DNA from: Cherax quadricarinatus | Lineage: Eukaryota > Arthropoda > Malacostraca > Decapoda > Parastacidae | Direction of reading: 5' to 3' | NCBI RefSeq assembly: GCF_038502225.1 | Contig: NC_091293.1 | Coordinates: 17,282,786 to 17,346,785, forward strand | Length of the DNA stretch: 64,000 bases | In this document: in pieces, positions 24,701 through 34,672 of the stretch | Position numbering within the stretch: position 1 is the first letter of the stretch | How the letters are laid out: each line of letters opens with the position of its first letter | Notes under the pieces: model-generated | The model's input: only the letters and a program-made list of their open reading frames with translations | Told to the model about the DNA's origin: nothing | Databases searched by the model: none | Made by a program: the position numbers and the translations under genes

Positions 24701-24914
24701 GAGATAGTAGGAAGTATTTCTTCAGTCATAGAGTTGTAAGGCAGTGGAATAGCCTAGAAAATGACGTAGTGGAGGCAGGAACCATACACAGTTTTAAGAC
24801 GAGGTTTGATAAAGCTCATGGAGCGGGGAGAGAGAGGGCCTAGTAGCAACCGGTGAAGAGGCGGGGCCAGGAGCTAGGACTCGACCCCTGCAACCACAAA
24901 TAGGTGAGGTGAGT
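21770..24914 (+). mobile_element. CR1-clade LINE copy I with intact ORF2
   Basis: A plus-strand copy starting in the ORF1-ORF2 linker (homology to copy A from about its position 2830). It contains an uninterrupted ORF2 and a complete 3' end (tail CAAATAGGTGAGGTGAGTAC, with a 5-base duplication in the terminal unit). ORF1 is missing through 5' truncation. Its close identity to copy A across about 2.8 kb, on the opposite strand, suggests both come from a recent burst. Confidence 0.94.
21952..24843 (+). CDS. CR1 LINE ORF2: endonuclease-reverse transcriptase, 963 aa, uninterrupted
   Basis: ORF2 encodes the nuclear enzyme of target-primed reverse transcription. The start chosen is ATG at 21952 (MTTMIEKK), the same as in copy A; the open frame upstream is linker and CA repeat. 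The AP-type endonuclease occupies about residues 10-240, with Asn15 (TNADG), TETKL at 41-45, GDFN at 157-160, DLV near 211 and SDH at 233-235. The reverse transcriptase lies at about 440-800, with KAMGPDNIS, LDCKKAFD (about 604), SGVPQGSVLGP (about 661) and FADD at 693-696. The C-terminal CR1 block (RPILEYAAPVW, MSYEERLREIGL) ends in GAGRERA and the stop TAG at 24841-24843. All catalytic residues I can check are present. With no ORF1 and no 5' region it probably cannot be transcribed from its own promoter, but the enzyme could be functional. Confidence 0.95.
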   Translation: MTTMIEKKLKVWYTNADGITNKHEEWNERISEKSPDIIAVTETKLAETITDTIFPTGYQILRKDRRSRGGGGVALLIKHQWGFEEMEGMDMIGERDYIVGTIQSGEHKVVIGVMYNPPQNCRRPREEYEENNRVMVDTLAEVARRAHSSRAKLLVMGDFNHREIDWENLEPHGGPETWRAKMMDVVLENLMHQHVRDTTRERGKDEPARLDLVLTLSSSDIEDITYERPLGASDHVVLSFDYIVELQVEKVTGTEGDRPNYKRGDYTGMRNFLQEVQWDREMVGKSVNEMMEYVATKCKEAEESSVPKGNRNNRKTKTSPWFTRRCMEAKTKCNREWKRYRRHRTQENKEISRRARNEYAQIRREAQRQYENDIASKVKSDPKLLYSHIRRKTTVKDQVIRLRKEGGELTRNDQEVCEELNTRFKEVFTVETGRTLGGQTRWGHQQGIHQQVLDDIHTDEEEVKKLLRDIDTSKAMGPDNISPWVLREGADMLCVPFTTIFNTSLETGQLPEVWKTANVVPIFKKGDRKEALNYRPVSLTCIVCKIMEKIIRRRVVEHLERNRSINANQHGFTEGKSCVTNLLECYDKITEVRQEREGWVDCIFLDCKKAFDTVPHKRLVQNLEHQAHITGRALQWIREYLTGRQQRVMVRNDVSQWAPVTSGVPQGSVLGPVLFLVYVNDMTEGLDSEVSLFADDVKLMRRIKSDEDQAGLQRDLDRLDTWSSKWLLEFNPAKCKVMKIGEGHRRPQTEYRLGGQRLQTSLKEKDLGVSITPSMSPEAHINQITAAAYGRLANLRTAFRYLSKESFKTLYTVYVRPILEYAAPVWNPHLIKHVKKLEKVQRFATRLVPELRGMSYEERLREIGLTTLEDRRVRGDMITTYKILRGIDKVDKDRMFQGGDTETRGHNWKLKTQMSQRDSRKYFFSHRVVRQWNSLENDVVEAGTIHSFKTRFDKAHGAGRERA

Positions 24915-24936
24915 ACACACACACACACACAAACAT

Positions 24937-25007
<71 letters not shown>

Positions 25008-25038
25008 TACACAAATACACTAACACACATACACACAC
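24915..25038. repeat. (CA)n microsatellite between copies I and J
   Basis: About 124 bp of CA repeat with a few AAAC, ATGC and AATAC interruptions. It directly abuts the 5'-truncated start of copy J. Confidence 0.97.
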
Positions 25039-26404
25039 AGTGTCACTGACGTGTATAGTAAGCAAAGTCATGGAGAAGATTATCAGGAGGAGAGTGGTGG
25101 AGCACCTGAAGTGGAACAAGATTATAAACGACAGCCAGCACGGATTCATGGAAGGCAAATCCTGTGTCACAAACCTACTAGAGTTTTATGACAAGGTAAC
25201 TGAAGTAAGAAATGAGGGCGAGGGGTGGATTGATTGCATTTTCTTGGACTGCAAGAAGGCCTTCGACACAGTTCCTCACAAGAGATTAGTACAGAAGCTA
25301 GAGGATCAGGCACGTATAACAGGAAGGGCACTGCAATGGATCAGAGAATATCTAACAGGTAGGCAACAGTGAGTCATGGTCCATGATGAGGTATCATAGC
25401 GGGCACCTGTGACGAACGGGGTCCGACAGGGGTCAGTCCTGGGACCCGTGCTATTCTTGGAATATGTGTACGACATGATGGAAGGTTTAGACTCTGAAGT
25501 GTCCCTGTTTACAGATGATGTGAAGTTAATGAGGGGAATTAAATCAGATGAGGACCAGACAGGTCTACAAAGAGACCTGGACAGGCTGAATGCATGATCT
25601 AGCAACTGGCTCCTAGAATTTAACCACGCCAAATGGAAAGTCATGAAGATCGGAGAAGGGAAAGAAGACCGCAGACAGAGTGTAGGTTAGGAGGCCAAGG
25701 ACTGCAAACCTCACGCAAGGAGAAAGATCTAGGAGTGAATATAATACCGAGTACATCGTCAGAAGCACACATTAACCAGATAACTGCTGCGGCATATAGG
25801 CACCTGACAAATCTGAAAATAGCGTTCCGATACCTCAGTATGGAATCGTTCAAGACTTTATACACTGTGTACGTCAGGCCCTTACTGGAGTACGCAGCAC
25901 CAGTTTGGAACCCACACCTGATCAAACATGTCAAGAAATTAGAGAAAGTGCAAAGGTTTGCAACAAGGCTGGTTCCAGAGCTAAGGGAAATGTCCTATGA
26001 ACAAAGGTTAAGAGAATTCGGTCTGACAACACTGGAGGACAGAAGGGTCAGGGGAGACATGATAACGACATACAAAATACTGCGTGGAATAGACAAGGTG
26101 GACAAAGATAGGATGTTCCAGAGAGGGGACACAGAAACAAGGGGGTCACAATTAGAAGCTGAAGACTCAGATGAGTCAAAGGGAAGTTAGTAAGTATTTC
26201 TTCAGCCATAGAGATGTTAGGAAATGGAATAGTCTGGCAAGTGATGTAGTGGAGGCAGGAACCATACACAGTTTTAAGACGAGGTATGATAAAGCTCATG
26301 GAGCAGGGAGAAGGAGGACCCAGTAGCGGTCAGTTAAGAGGTGGGGCCAGGAGCTGAGTATCGACCCCTGCAACCACAATTAGGTGAGTACAATTAGGTG
26401 AGTA
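25039..26404 (+). mobile_element. CR1-clade LINE copy J, 5'-truncated
   Basis: A plus-strand copy that starts inside the RT domain (VSLTCIVSKVMEKII) right after the CA tract. It keeps the full 3' end with two tail units (AATTAGGTGAGTAC twice) and then (CA)n. It is the last CR1 copy of the chain. Confidence 0.92.
25051..26320 (+). pseudogene. CR1 LINE ORF2 RT fragment, dead
   Basis: RT motif A is intact (LDCKKAFDTVPH), but the catalytic FADD box reads FTDD. There are in-frame stops near 25370 (TGA), 25396 (TAG) and 25595 (TGA), a frame change near 25660, and an extra G near 26147 that shifts the C-terminus. Motif B is also altered (NGVRQGSVLGP). The later frame 25633-26190 carries SSEAHINQITAAAY and LEYAAPVWNP. 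Confidence 0.88.
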
Positions 26405-26718
<314 letters not shown>

Positions 26719-26916
26719 TTATTATTATTATTATTATAATCAAAAAGAAGCGCTAAGCCACAAGGGCTATACAGCGCTGCAGGGTAGGGAAGGAAGCGAG
26801 GGTATTGGGCGGCAGAAGGGAGGAGGGATGATCAGTAGGTTACAGAAAACAGCAGGGCAGGGGATAGTGCGGGGGTAGAGGGTAGCAAGAGATTGAGGTA
26901 GAAAGGGCTGAAGGTA
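26719..26916 (-). other. 3' UTR and simple-repeat tail of the I-clade LINE
   Basis: This contains the segment around GCGCTTCTTTTTGATTATAA followed by ATA/TAA repeats at the very end. Such a short simple-repeat tail in place of poly(A) is typical of I-clade elements. No gene is seen. Confidence 0.75.
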
Positions 26917-29900
26917 TCAGAGTTTGTGAAGTAAGTCAGTTGTTGTCAAAAAGTCAATGAGAGAGTCCAGATGAAAGGTGGGTCCATCAGCGAGAAGGGA
27001 AAGTAAAGAGAGAGCAGCGGAGCGAAGACGACGACGGAGGTAAATTCTGCGTGCTCGTTGATAAAGTGGGCAGTCCAACAGAATGTGGCTGACTGATAAT
27101 GGAGCTTGGCAATTCTCACAGAGAGGAGCAGGGCGCCTCTCTATGAGATATCCATGAGTAAGACGAGTATGGCCAATGCGAAGACGGGAGAGAGTAGTCT
27201 CCCAACCTCGACACTGGTGATAAGAAGACGGCCAGTAACCTATACTTGGTTTAATAGATTGAAGTTTGTTGCCGAGCATAGTAGACCAACGGTGTTGCCA
27301 ACGGGTGTGAAGGTGGGAAGATATTGCAGCAAAATAGTCCATAAATGGAAGACCTCTATATGAAACTGGTAGGTCATGTACTGCTGACCGCGCAGCAGTG
27401 TCTCCTGTTCATTGCCCTGTATGCCAACATGACCAGGGACCCAACAAAAAACAATATCTTTATGCTTGGTAAAGATGCGGCGTAGCCAAAGTTGGATACG
27501 GAGGACTAAGGGGTGAGGTGTATCAAATTTCTGTATAGCCTGTAAAGCACTAAGGGAGTCTGAGACAACCACAAATGATGACACAGGCATAGATGCAATA
27601 TGGATAAGTGCTGCAAGGATGGCATACAATTCAGCAGTAAAAATACTAGCCGAAGATAGTAAATGCCCTCGTACGACGCTGTCTGGAAACACTGCTGTGA
27701 ATCCTACGCCGTCAGAAGACTTAGAGCCATCTGTGTACACAGCAATGGCATGAGAATGAGAGTGAAAGTGGTCAAGAAAAAGAGAGCGGGAAGCGACCGT
27801 AGACAGTTGGGCTTTCGAGCAAGGGAGAGAGAAAGAACAGACTCGAACAGCTGGAACTTCCCAGGGGGGTAGGGAAAAGTGAGATGCTACATGAACATAG
27901 AAAGGTGGTAATTGAAGAGAAGACAAGAGCGAATGAAGGCGAAGAGAGAAGGGACGGAGTAAACAGGGGCTGCAAACAAATAAAGAATGTCTACTAATAT
28001 CAGTGACCATTCTATAAATGGAAGGATTGCGGAGATCATGAGAGCGTACATAGTAGCGAAGGCAATGGGCATCACAGCGATCGGATAAGGATGGAACGTT
28101 CGCTTCTGCATAGAGGCTCTCGACAGGGGAAGAGCGAAAAGCACCAAGGCATAAACGTAATCCTTGGTGATGAATGGGGTTAAGGCTAGAGAGAGTAGCA
28201 GGAGATGCCGCTGAATAGATCTGGTCACCATAATCAAGTTTCGATAAAATAAGGGTGGAATGTAGGCGAAGGAGGGTTCGACGATCAGCTCCCCATGAAA
28301 GATGAGCAAGGGCATTAAGAAGGTTCAGCCGGCTGTGACAAGTTGCCTTCAGAGAGGTAATGTGAGGTTTCCAGGATAACCTACGATCAAAGAGGAGGCC
28401 CAGAAACTTGACTGTATCACGTTCAGGGATACGGGAGCCATAGAGGTACAAAGGATGATCGGAGATGACAGAGCGTCTAGTGAAAGTAATTTGCTGGGTT
28501 TTAGTGCTGGAAAATTTAAACCCACGTGTGGTGGCCCAATTGGAAACACGGTCGACTGCATGCTGGAGAGAAACTGTAATGAGGTGACAGTCAGCGCCTG
28601 CACAGGCAATAGCGAAGTCATCAACATAGAGTGATGACCAAATATTTGATGGAAGACTAGAGGCCAAGTCATTAATAGCAAGGAGAAAAAGTGTTGTGCT
28701 CAGAACACATCCCTGGGGGACACCTTCAGCTTGGATAAAGTCCGGGGAGAGCACATTATTAACCCGAACACGGAAATGCCTGTCAGTTAAAAAGTTCTTA
28801 AGGAAGGATGGTAGATTGCCTTGAAGGCCTAAGGAGTGGGCTTGGGCTAAAATATTATACCTCCAAGTTGTGTCATATGCCTTCTCAAGGTCAAAAAATA
28901 TGGCAATAACTGAGTGGTTATTCGCAAAGGCATTACGAACATACGTATCCAAGCGTAGTAAGGGGTCTATGGTAGAACGTCCCTTACGAAAGCCATATTG
29001 ACGAGTGGAGAGACTGTTGTGTGTCTCTAAATACCACACTAAACGTCTATTTACTAGGCGTTCCATCACTTTGCAAACTGCACTGGTAAGAGCAATGGGA
29101 CGATAGTGGGAGGTTTCATGTCCCGTAGTGCCTGGTTTGCGGAAAGGGAGAACAATGGCGGATTTCCACAGCTGTGGAAGAACTCCTTGTGACCAAATAA
29201 GATTGTAAAGGCGTAATAGGACTGCAAGGGCTGACTGATGTAAATGTTGTAGCATACGAATATGAATGTCGTCGGGCCCAGCTGCCGATGATCGGCAAGC
29301 TGAGAGTGTTGCCTCCAGTTCTTGAAGTGTAAAAGGCACACTATACTGTTCTTCTCTGAGAGAAGAAAAGTCCAAGGGTGCTAACTCTCTGGCAGACTTT
29401 GAGGAAAGAAATGAGGGGCATAGATGGAGTCCCTGAGAAATACAGACCAGATGATTGCCAATTTCATTGGCAACATCTAGTGGGTTTGCTATTTCAACAC
29501 CGGCAACCCGCAGAACAGGAGCCGGGTCAGGAGAATATTTACCACTCAGTTTTCGTACTTTTTTCCAGACTGCACTCATAGAGGAAGCAGAGGTGATGGT
29601 GGAGACATAATTTTGCCAGCAAGTGCGTTTAGCATCACGGATGACACGGCGAGCGATTGCACGCTTCTGCTTAAAATCAAGAAGTCTCTCTGTGGTTCTA
29701 TTGTACCGGTACCTGCCCCATGCAGCACGTTTCAAACATACTGCACGAGCACAAGCAGGAGACCACCAAGGCACGCATTTCTGAGAATGCCTGCCCGAAG
29801 TTTGGGGTATAGAATGAGAAGCTGCGGTTAAAACGGAGGACGAGAAGAGGTGTAAAAGCTCATCGATGGAGGACGAAGAAGGAACCTCTCTAAAAACAGT

Positions 29901-30549
29901 TAGGTGTGAGTAAAGGTTCCAATTTGCCTGATCAAATTGCCAGTGTGGGATGTGAAGAGGTGGTGAATATGAAGGGGAAGTAAGAATGATTGGGAAATGA
30001 TCACTGTCATGTGAGTCCGGGAGAACAGACCAAGTGAAGTCTAATGCGGCGGAGGAAGAGCAGACTGAGAGATCGATGCAAGAGAGAGTGTGAGTCCGAG
30101 GATCAAAATGGGTGAGACCCCCCCCAGAGGAAATGGTGGGCATTAAAATCACCAATTAACAGAATCGGTGGCGGTAATGACGAAACAAGAAAGACAATAT
30201 CCGGAATAGATAATGCCCGAGAAGGAGAGAGATATAAAGAACAGAGCATATACCACCTATGCAAGTGGATACGGACTGCTGTGTAATGCAGCGAAGTACG
30301 AACAAATAGCTGATGGTACGGAATATCAGTGCGTAGAAGAAGGGCACTTTCATTAAAGGTCCCATCAGGAAAAGGATCTGAAGAATACAATAAATTATAG
30401 CCTGAGATGGGAGAGATAACAGCAGAGTGTAATTTTGGTTCCTGTAAGCAAACACCAACAGGGGAAAACTGGGAGAGTAACATCTGAAGCGCACCCCGAT
30501 TACCCCTGAGGCAGCGTATATTCCACTGTAAATAGGCCATGATTGGCAA
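26917..30549 (-). pseudogene. I-clade LINE ORF2: endonuclease, RT, RNase H; two frameshifts
   Basis: ORF2 starts at 30549 (MAYLQWNIRC, just after the ORF1 stop) and ends at 26917, about 1,210 codons. The endonuclease has QWNIRC, LQEPKL, GDFNAHH and, after a first frameshift, HDSDHFPI. That frameshift lies in the G8 homopolymer at 30118-30125 (C8 on the plus strand). The RT carries SAAGPDDIH, FDLEKAYDT (motif A), EGVPQGCVLS (motif B) and YVDD (motif C). RNase H carries YTDGSKS, AELYAILAAL, SDSLSAL and WVPGHVGIQGNE. A second frameshift, apparently one lost base near 27404, separates this from the C-terminal zinc-knuckle-like CENCQAPLSVSHILLDC. All catalytic motifs are otherwise intact. Confidence 0.9.
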
Positions 30550-30584
30550 TGATAAAGATACCTGAAATCCGCAGGTAAGGGTTC

Positions 30585-32489
30585 CTACGGACTAGAGGGG
30601 TTAGAAAAGTCCACATGCGGAGGCAGTGGAAAACGTTCAAGCAGTGAAGGAACGGTGCGCTGTGAAGAAAGGAGTTGCGCAGATGGAGCAGAGGAGAGAG
30701 AAGGAGTGGAGGGTGGATCAGTGTCCATTGATGGTTTGGTCTCTGTAATATATTCAGAGATTGCTTCAAGTGTTTCGGGAGACAATATTGGAAATGGTAG
30801 TGGGAGGATGAGTAAAGATTGGAACTGTATTGGACTCTACCAAGGTAGGGGGGGCGAAAGGGTGGAGGGAACTGGAGAAGCGTGGAAGGGGACAGAAGAG
30901 GCAGAAACCTGGGAGGTGGCAGAAGAGGAAGAAACTTGGGAGGGAACAGGGGAGGAAGGTACAGTACGAGGAGGAGGGTGAACCTCTACACTTGTAACAG
31001 AGCCAGTGAGAGGGGGAGAACCAGGTACAGAGACAGGGAAGGTAAAATGAGGAGGTGGAAGATGGGTAGGAGGTGTTAATGGACCTTTTTTTGACTTTTG
31101 AGAAGTAGAGGGATGATTGGGAGGAGGTGTCATACGAGATCTCGTCGCTACTGAGGCTTGTGAGAGAGAACACGAAGAAGCGAGATCAGACTGAGGCGTT
31201 GAAGTAGGGACGTCTGAGCCGAGGACAGCAAAAGAATTAGATACAGGAGTGACTATGGGAGAGGTAGAAACAGAGGTGAGTGCAGAAGATGGGATACCAG
31301 AAGTGGGGGGACGTTTTGAAACACGGGAATAAGAAACACGAGGTAGTCTCCCTTGAAGGTGGAGATGAGAAACTGCCATGGCATAAGGGAGACCTTCTGC
31401 CTCTTTGAGGTAACGGATTTCCCACTCGTTTAAGTAGACTTGACAACGGCGAGAGTACGAAGGGTGAGCCTCATGACAATTAAGGCAAGAGGGAGGTCGA
31501 TTGCAAGATGTATTAGAATGGCTATCGGCACCATAGACTGGGCATTTGGCGATAGATCTGCAATATTTTGCAGGATGGCCAAATCGCCAGCAATTTCTAC
31601 ACTGTTGTGGTGTAGGGATCACCTTTCGAACTTGTAACCAATGTCCTGCTACATAAACTGAGGATGGGAGTTCATGGCTGTCAAAAGTAAAACGAGCCAC
31701 ATTGCTAGGGTATCGTCTCCGCCCGCGGGCAGGAAGAACATAAGTGTCTACCTTGAGGATTGGGAGATCTTGGAGTTCCAGCTGTTCAAGAATGTCAGTG
31801 CCACATGTCTGGAAATTTTGTTGAACTAAGGTATGGGGCAGAATGACGGTACCACTACAAGAATTGAGGGAATGATGTTTTTCAATAGTGACAGAAACAG
31901 TATCGATATGGGAAAGACGAGAAAGCTCATGAGCCTGGGTAGCATTCTGTACGTTGATGATGCGCGTACCGCTCTTAAGAGCATGAAAAGAAATATCTTT
32001 ACCAACATGGCGTAGGAGTGCCTTGCCAATACTGTGGTCAGAAAGATAGGCAGTAGAGGAAGTCGGTCGTAAAGTGAAGAATTTAGTCCATTGTGCAGTC
32101 TGAAACTGAGTGTGGAAAAGTAGTGAAGGACGTGTCGATCTTTTCTGAGAAGAACGAGAAGGTGGAGAAGTATCATCAGCAGGTAATTGTCGTTGGCTTT
32201 TAGGCATGGGACCAGAGTTGGTCCGACGTGGAACGGGTCGGCGATTCGAAAATTGCCGCACCATAGAGGGAGAGGCCGGAAGCATAGTCAGAGGAGAGCG
32301 AAGGTCAGATAAATCGAAGGAGTCAGTCTAGGCCTCAGTACCTGAAGCGGGTGAGGAAACAGCACCGGCAAGAGGTACAGAGGCATGAGGAGTGTCCGAA
32401 GAGTGGTCCAAAGACGAGGCGGGGTCAGAACGGGGAGCGGTATCAAGAAGGGGCCTGGGGGTAGCAGGTTCATGGACTAGGGCTGCCAT
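30585..32489 (-). pseudogene. I-clade LINE ORF1 (Gag-like, zinc knuckles), two in-frame TAG codons
   Basis: The start is ATG at 32489 (MAALVHEPATPRPLL), in frame with everything downstream. The frame is interrupted by TAG at 32328-32330 and TAG at 30837-30839, and ends at 30585 (HVDFSNPSSP). In order: a Pro/Ser-rich N-terminus; a globular domain (TQFQTAQWTKFFTLRP, TYVLPARGRRRY); at least two CCHC-type knuckles (CRNCWRFGHPAKYC, CLNCHEAHPSYSRRC, with CPVYGADSHSNTSC between them); then a Ser/Pro-rich tail. ORF1 proteins of this type bind the LINE RNA. No frameshift is needed. The ORF1 stop and the ORF2 start are about 36 bases apart. Confidence 0.87.
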
Positions 32490-33236
32490 GGTTAGGTTAC
32501 TTCTTTCTTTTTGTTTTTAAGAAAAAAAAAGAAGAAAATAAAATAAAAATAAAAAAAAGAATAAAAAAAGGGGGGACCAGGGAGGGATAGTTCCTAGGAG
32601 GAATGAAAGGGCCAGAAATCTCCCTCCGCACCCAAGAGGACCTCAGCACCGCAAGTAGCACAGATGCAGCATGGAACCCGTGCCATACCCTACCCATCAT
32701 GCCAGTAAACCAGCAATCCGGGATAGCAACCTCACATCTGCCGAGCTACCTTGGTGGACAAAAGAGAGGGTGGCCAGAAATCCACCACAAAGCATACCTC
32801 CTTCGGCCACCACCCCCGGAATCCGAAAGGTGGCTTCTAGAGATACACCCGTCGCCCAAGAGACACCCAAAGCCACCCTCCGGGATACCGGAGAGGGATC
32901 GGGACATCCCCATGCAATCCAGATTCCACGGCAAACTACGTCACCGCCAAGAACCTCAATGGAATGGGATGGACTCCGGTACCCTTTCCCCTACCTAGAA
33001 ACTAGCATGCCTGTGGGAAAAAAAAAAAAAAAAAAAAAACCAAAGGCCAAAAAGGAAGGGCAAAAGGGAGGGGTGGGGAGGAGGAGGAGGAAAGAAAAAA
33101 GGAGACAATGGGGAGGATGGGAGAGGGAACGGGGGATTGGGGGGTAATTAGGTTCGGTCTGAGGAAGGAGACCGACAGGTCTAATTCCTCAGACCAAGAG
33201 CCTCTTCACCACGCCAAGGAGTCCCCCTTGAAGAGG
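32490..33236 (-). other. 5' UTR of the I-clade LINE
   Basis: Untranslated leader. It contains A/T runs (32520-32570), a poly(A) tract of about 22 on the plus strand at 33019-33040, G-rich sequence at 33061-33150, and an inverted repeat near its 5' end (GGTCTGAGGA at 33156-33165 against TCCTCAGACC at 33186-33195). Internal promoters of LINEs normally lie in this region; none can be pinpointed. No credible gene is seen. Confidence 0.6.
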
Positions 33237-33450
33237 TCCACTCCAGTTAGACTCCAGTTATACTCCTCCAGTTGTACTCTTACAGTTATACTCCTCCAGC
33301 TCAAGCAGTCTTGCCACATGTTTGATCAACTTTACTGTAACGTCTCAGCAAACTACAGCTGTATCCTCCTCCCTGACTCACCTGTATCCTCCCAGACTCA
33401 CCTGTATCCTCCCAGACTCACCTGTATCATCCCAGATTCACCTGTAGTTC
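33237..33450. repeat. CTCCAGTTATA minisatellite, right part, and 20-bp repeats
   Basis: The continuation of the minisatellite (to about 33300), beginning with the second copy of the 13-bp target duplication (33237-33249). About 80 bp of unique-looking sequence follow, then about four copies of a 20-bp unit CCTGTATCCTCCCAGACTCA (33370-33445). Confidence 0.75.
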
Positions 33451-33837
33451 ACTTATATTGACCTGTAATCTAGTAGATCTACCCAACTGTTCCACATACT
33501 TCCCACTAGAGAAAGTTACTGGCCTAGGCGTAGTTTCTAAAGATCCCACCAGATGTCAGGCACTGAGGTAGACCTACACTGCCTTTCATCTCTCTCAGTC
33601 TGCGCCTGCCTAATCTCCTATCGACACCTACCCCTTGGACTGGCTCTGGTGACCGCTTTCTGATACGCCTGTGTACTCACTCTTTCCAATGAACGGTGCT
33701 AGTCTTTAGCCATTTATCTTCAACCTCCAAGCTGCCCAGCTACATTACCAGACTCCAGAAAACCAAGTTAAAACAGTGGTGGCAGTAGTACTTAGCTTAG
33801 TGAAGACGTTTGTGTGCTCTCCTTGGACTGAACCAAG
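33451..33837 (+). other. Presumed 5' region of the SGNH-type LINE ORF1; no gene seen
   Basis: Sequence without a supported frame, upstream of the ORF1 start at 33838. It may be the 5' UTR of that LINE, but no 5' terminus or target duplication can be identified. Confidence 0.4.
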
Positions 33838-34672
33838 ATGCCCTCCATCGAGCAACTTTACCAGCAGCTTAAGGAAGAATTGAGGGTAGCGAAGTTGGAG
33901 ATACGGCGATTGACTGAGGAATACAAGAGGATTCGTAGTAGTCCTCCTGTTTTGAGTCCTCAGGTCAAGAAGGGAACCTGAATAGTGTTTGGACAGCATG
34001 GAACGAAGTTGACGATCAAGAAGAATGGAAAGACAGAAACGATGAAGAAGAAAGAGACTGCTGTGGAAACTGTTGTGGAAACATCTAATGCATTCTCCAT
34101 GCTACCCGACGAATGTGAGTCGACTACTGGGAACGTCACGATGAATGACACCGAGGAAGGTAAGAATATTGCTGTTGTTGGGGATAGCTGGTTAGATACA
34201 TAGATAGGGCCTTCTGTTTGAAGAACAGGAGTAGGCGACAGAGGGTTTGCGTTCCTGGGGCTGGGAGAGAGGACATTGTTAGCTGGCTTGACATCATGAA
34301 CGGTAATGGGATCAATCCTATTATCTGCCTCAGTGCTGGAGGCAATGATGTAGGCAAGCATAGAAGTGAGGATTTAATTAGAAAGCTCAGGACAGCAATA
34401 CACATAATTAGGAAGAAGGGGGGCCCCCTGTTATATGTGGCATTTTGCCAAGAAGGGGTGTTGGAAATGAATGGTTGTCCAGAGCAATTGGTATTAATTG
34501 TTGGCTGGATAATCATTAAGGATAATGCACTACCATTCATTGACAACTGGGACAACATCTATGGCCGAAATGACATATATGCCAAGGATGGGGTTCACAT
34601 ATCCAGGGCAGGAGCAGGTTTTCTTGCTAGCTCAGTTGAGGGGGTTGTTTGGACTTTAAACATACTCTGGTT
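33838..34672 (+). pseudogene. LINE ORF1 with SGNH/GDSL esterase domain (CR1/L2 group), broken
   Basis: Begins MPSIEQLYQQLKEELRVAK, a coiled coil (QLKEELRVAKLEIRRLTEE). An in-frame TGA stands at 33979-33981. The frame continues through a Lys/Glu-rich linker to VVGDSWLD (GDS, block I, about 34177) and hits TAG at 34201-34203, where an indel shifts frame. The rest follows from 34218: VCVPGAGREDIV, SAGGNDVG (the GxND block) and KDGVHISRAG (the DxxH block with catalytic Asp and His). This block order is the SGNH-hydrolase fold known from ORF1 proteins of CR1 and L2 LINEs. The gene stops where the 22-bp satellite begins, and no ORF2 follows. Confidence 0.82.

Larger units (their letters stand above)
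26719..33236 (-). mobile_element. Full-length I-clade LINE (with RNase H), 6.5 kb
   Basis: A minus-strand non-LTR element from its 5' end at 33236 to a (TAA)n-type 3' tail at 26719-26741 (TTATTATT on the plus strand). The layout on the coding strand is a 5' UTR of about 750 bp with a T-rich tract and a hairpin, ORF1 (32489-30585), ORF2 (30549-26917) and a 3' UTR of about 200 bp. An APE-type endonuclease, RT and C-terminal RNase H together with CCHC knuckles in ORF1 place it in the I/Jockey group, I clade. It is flanked by a 13-bp duplication and inserted in a minisatellite. Both frames carry a few lesions, so it is inactive but fairly young. Confidence 0.9.
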
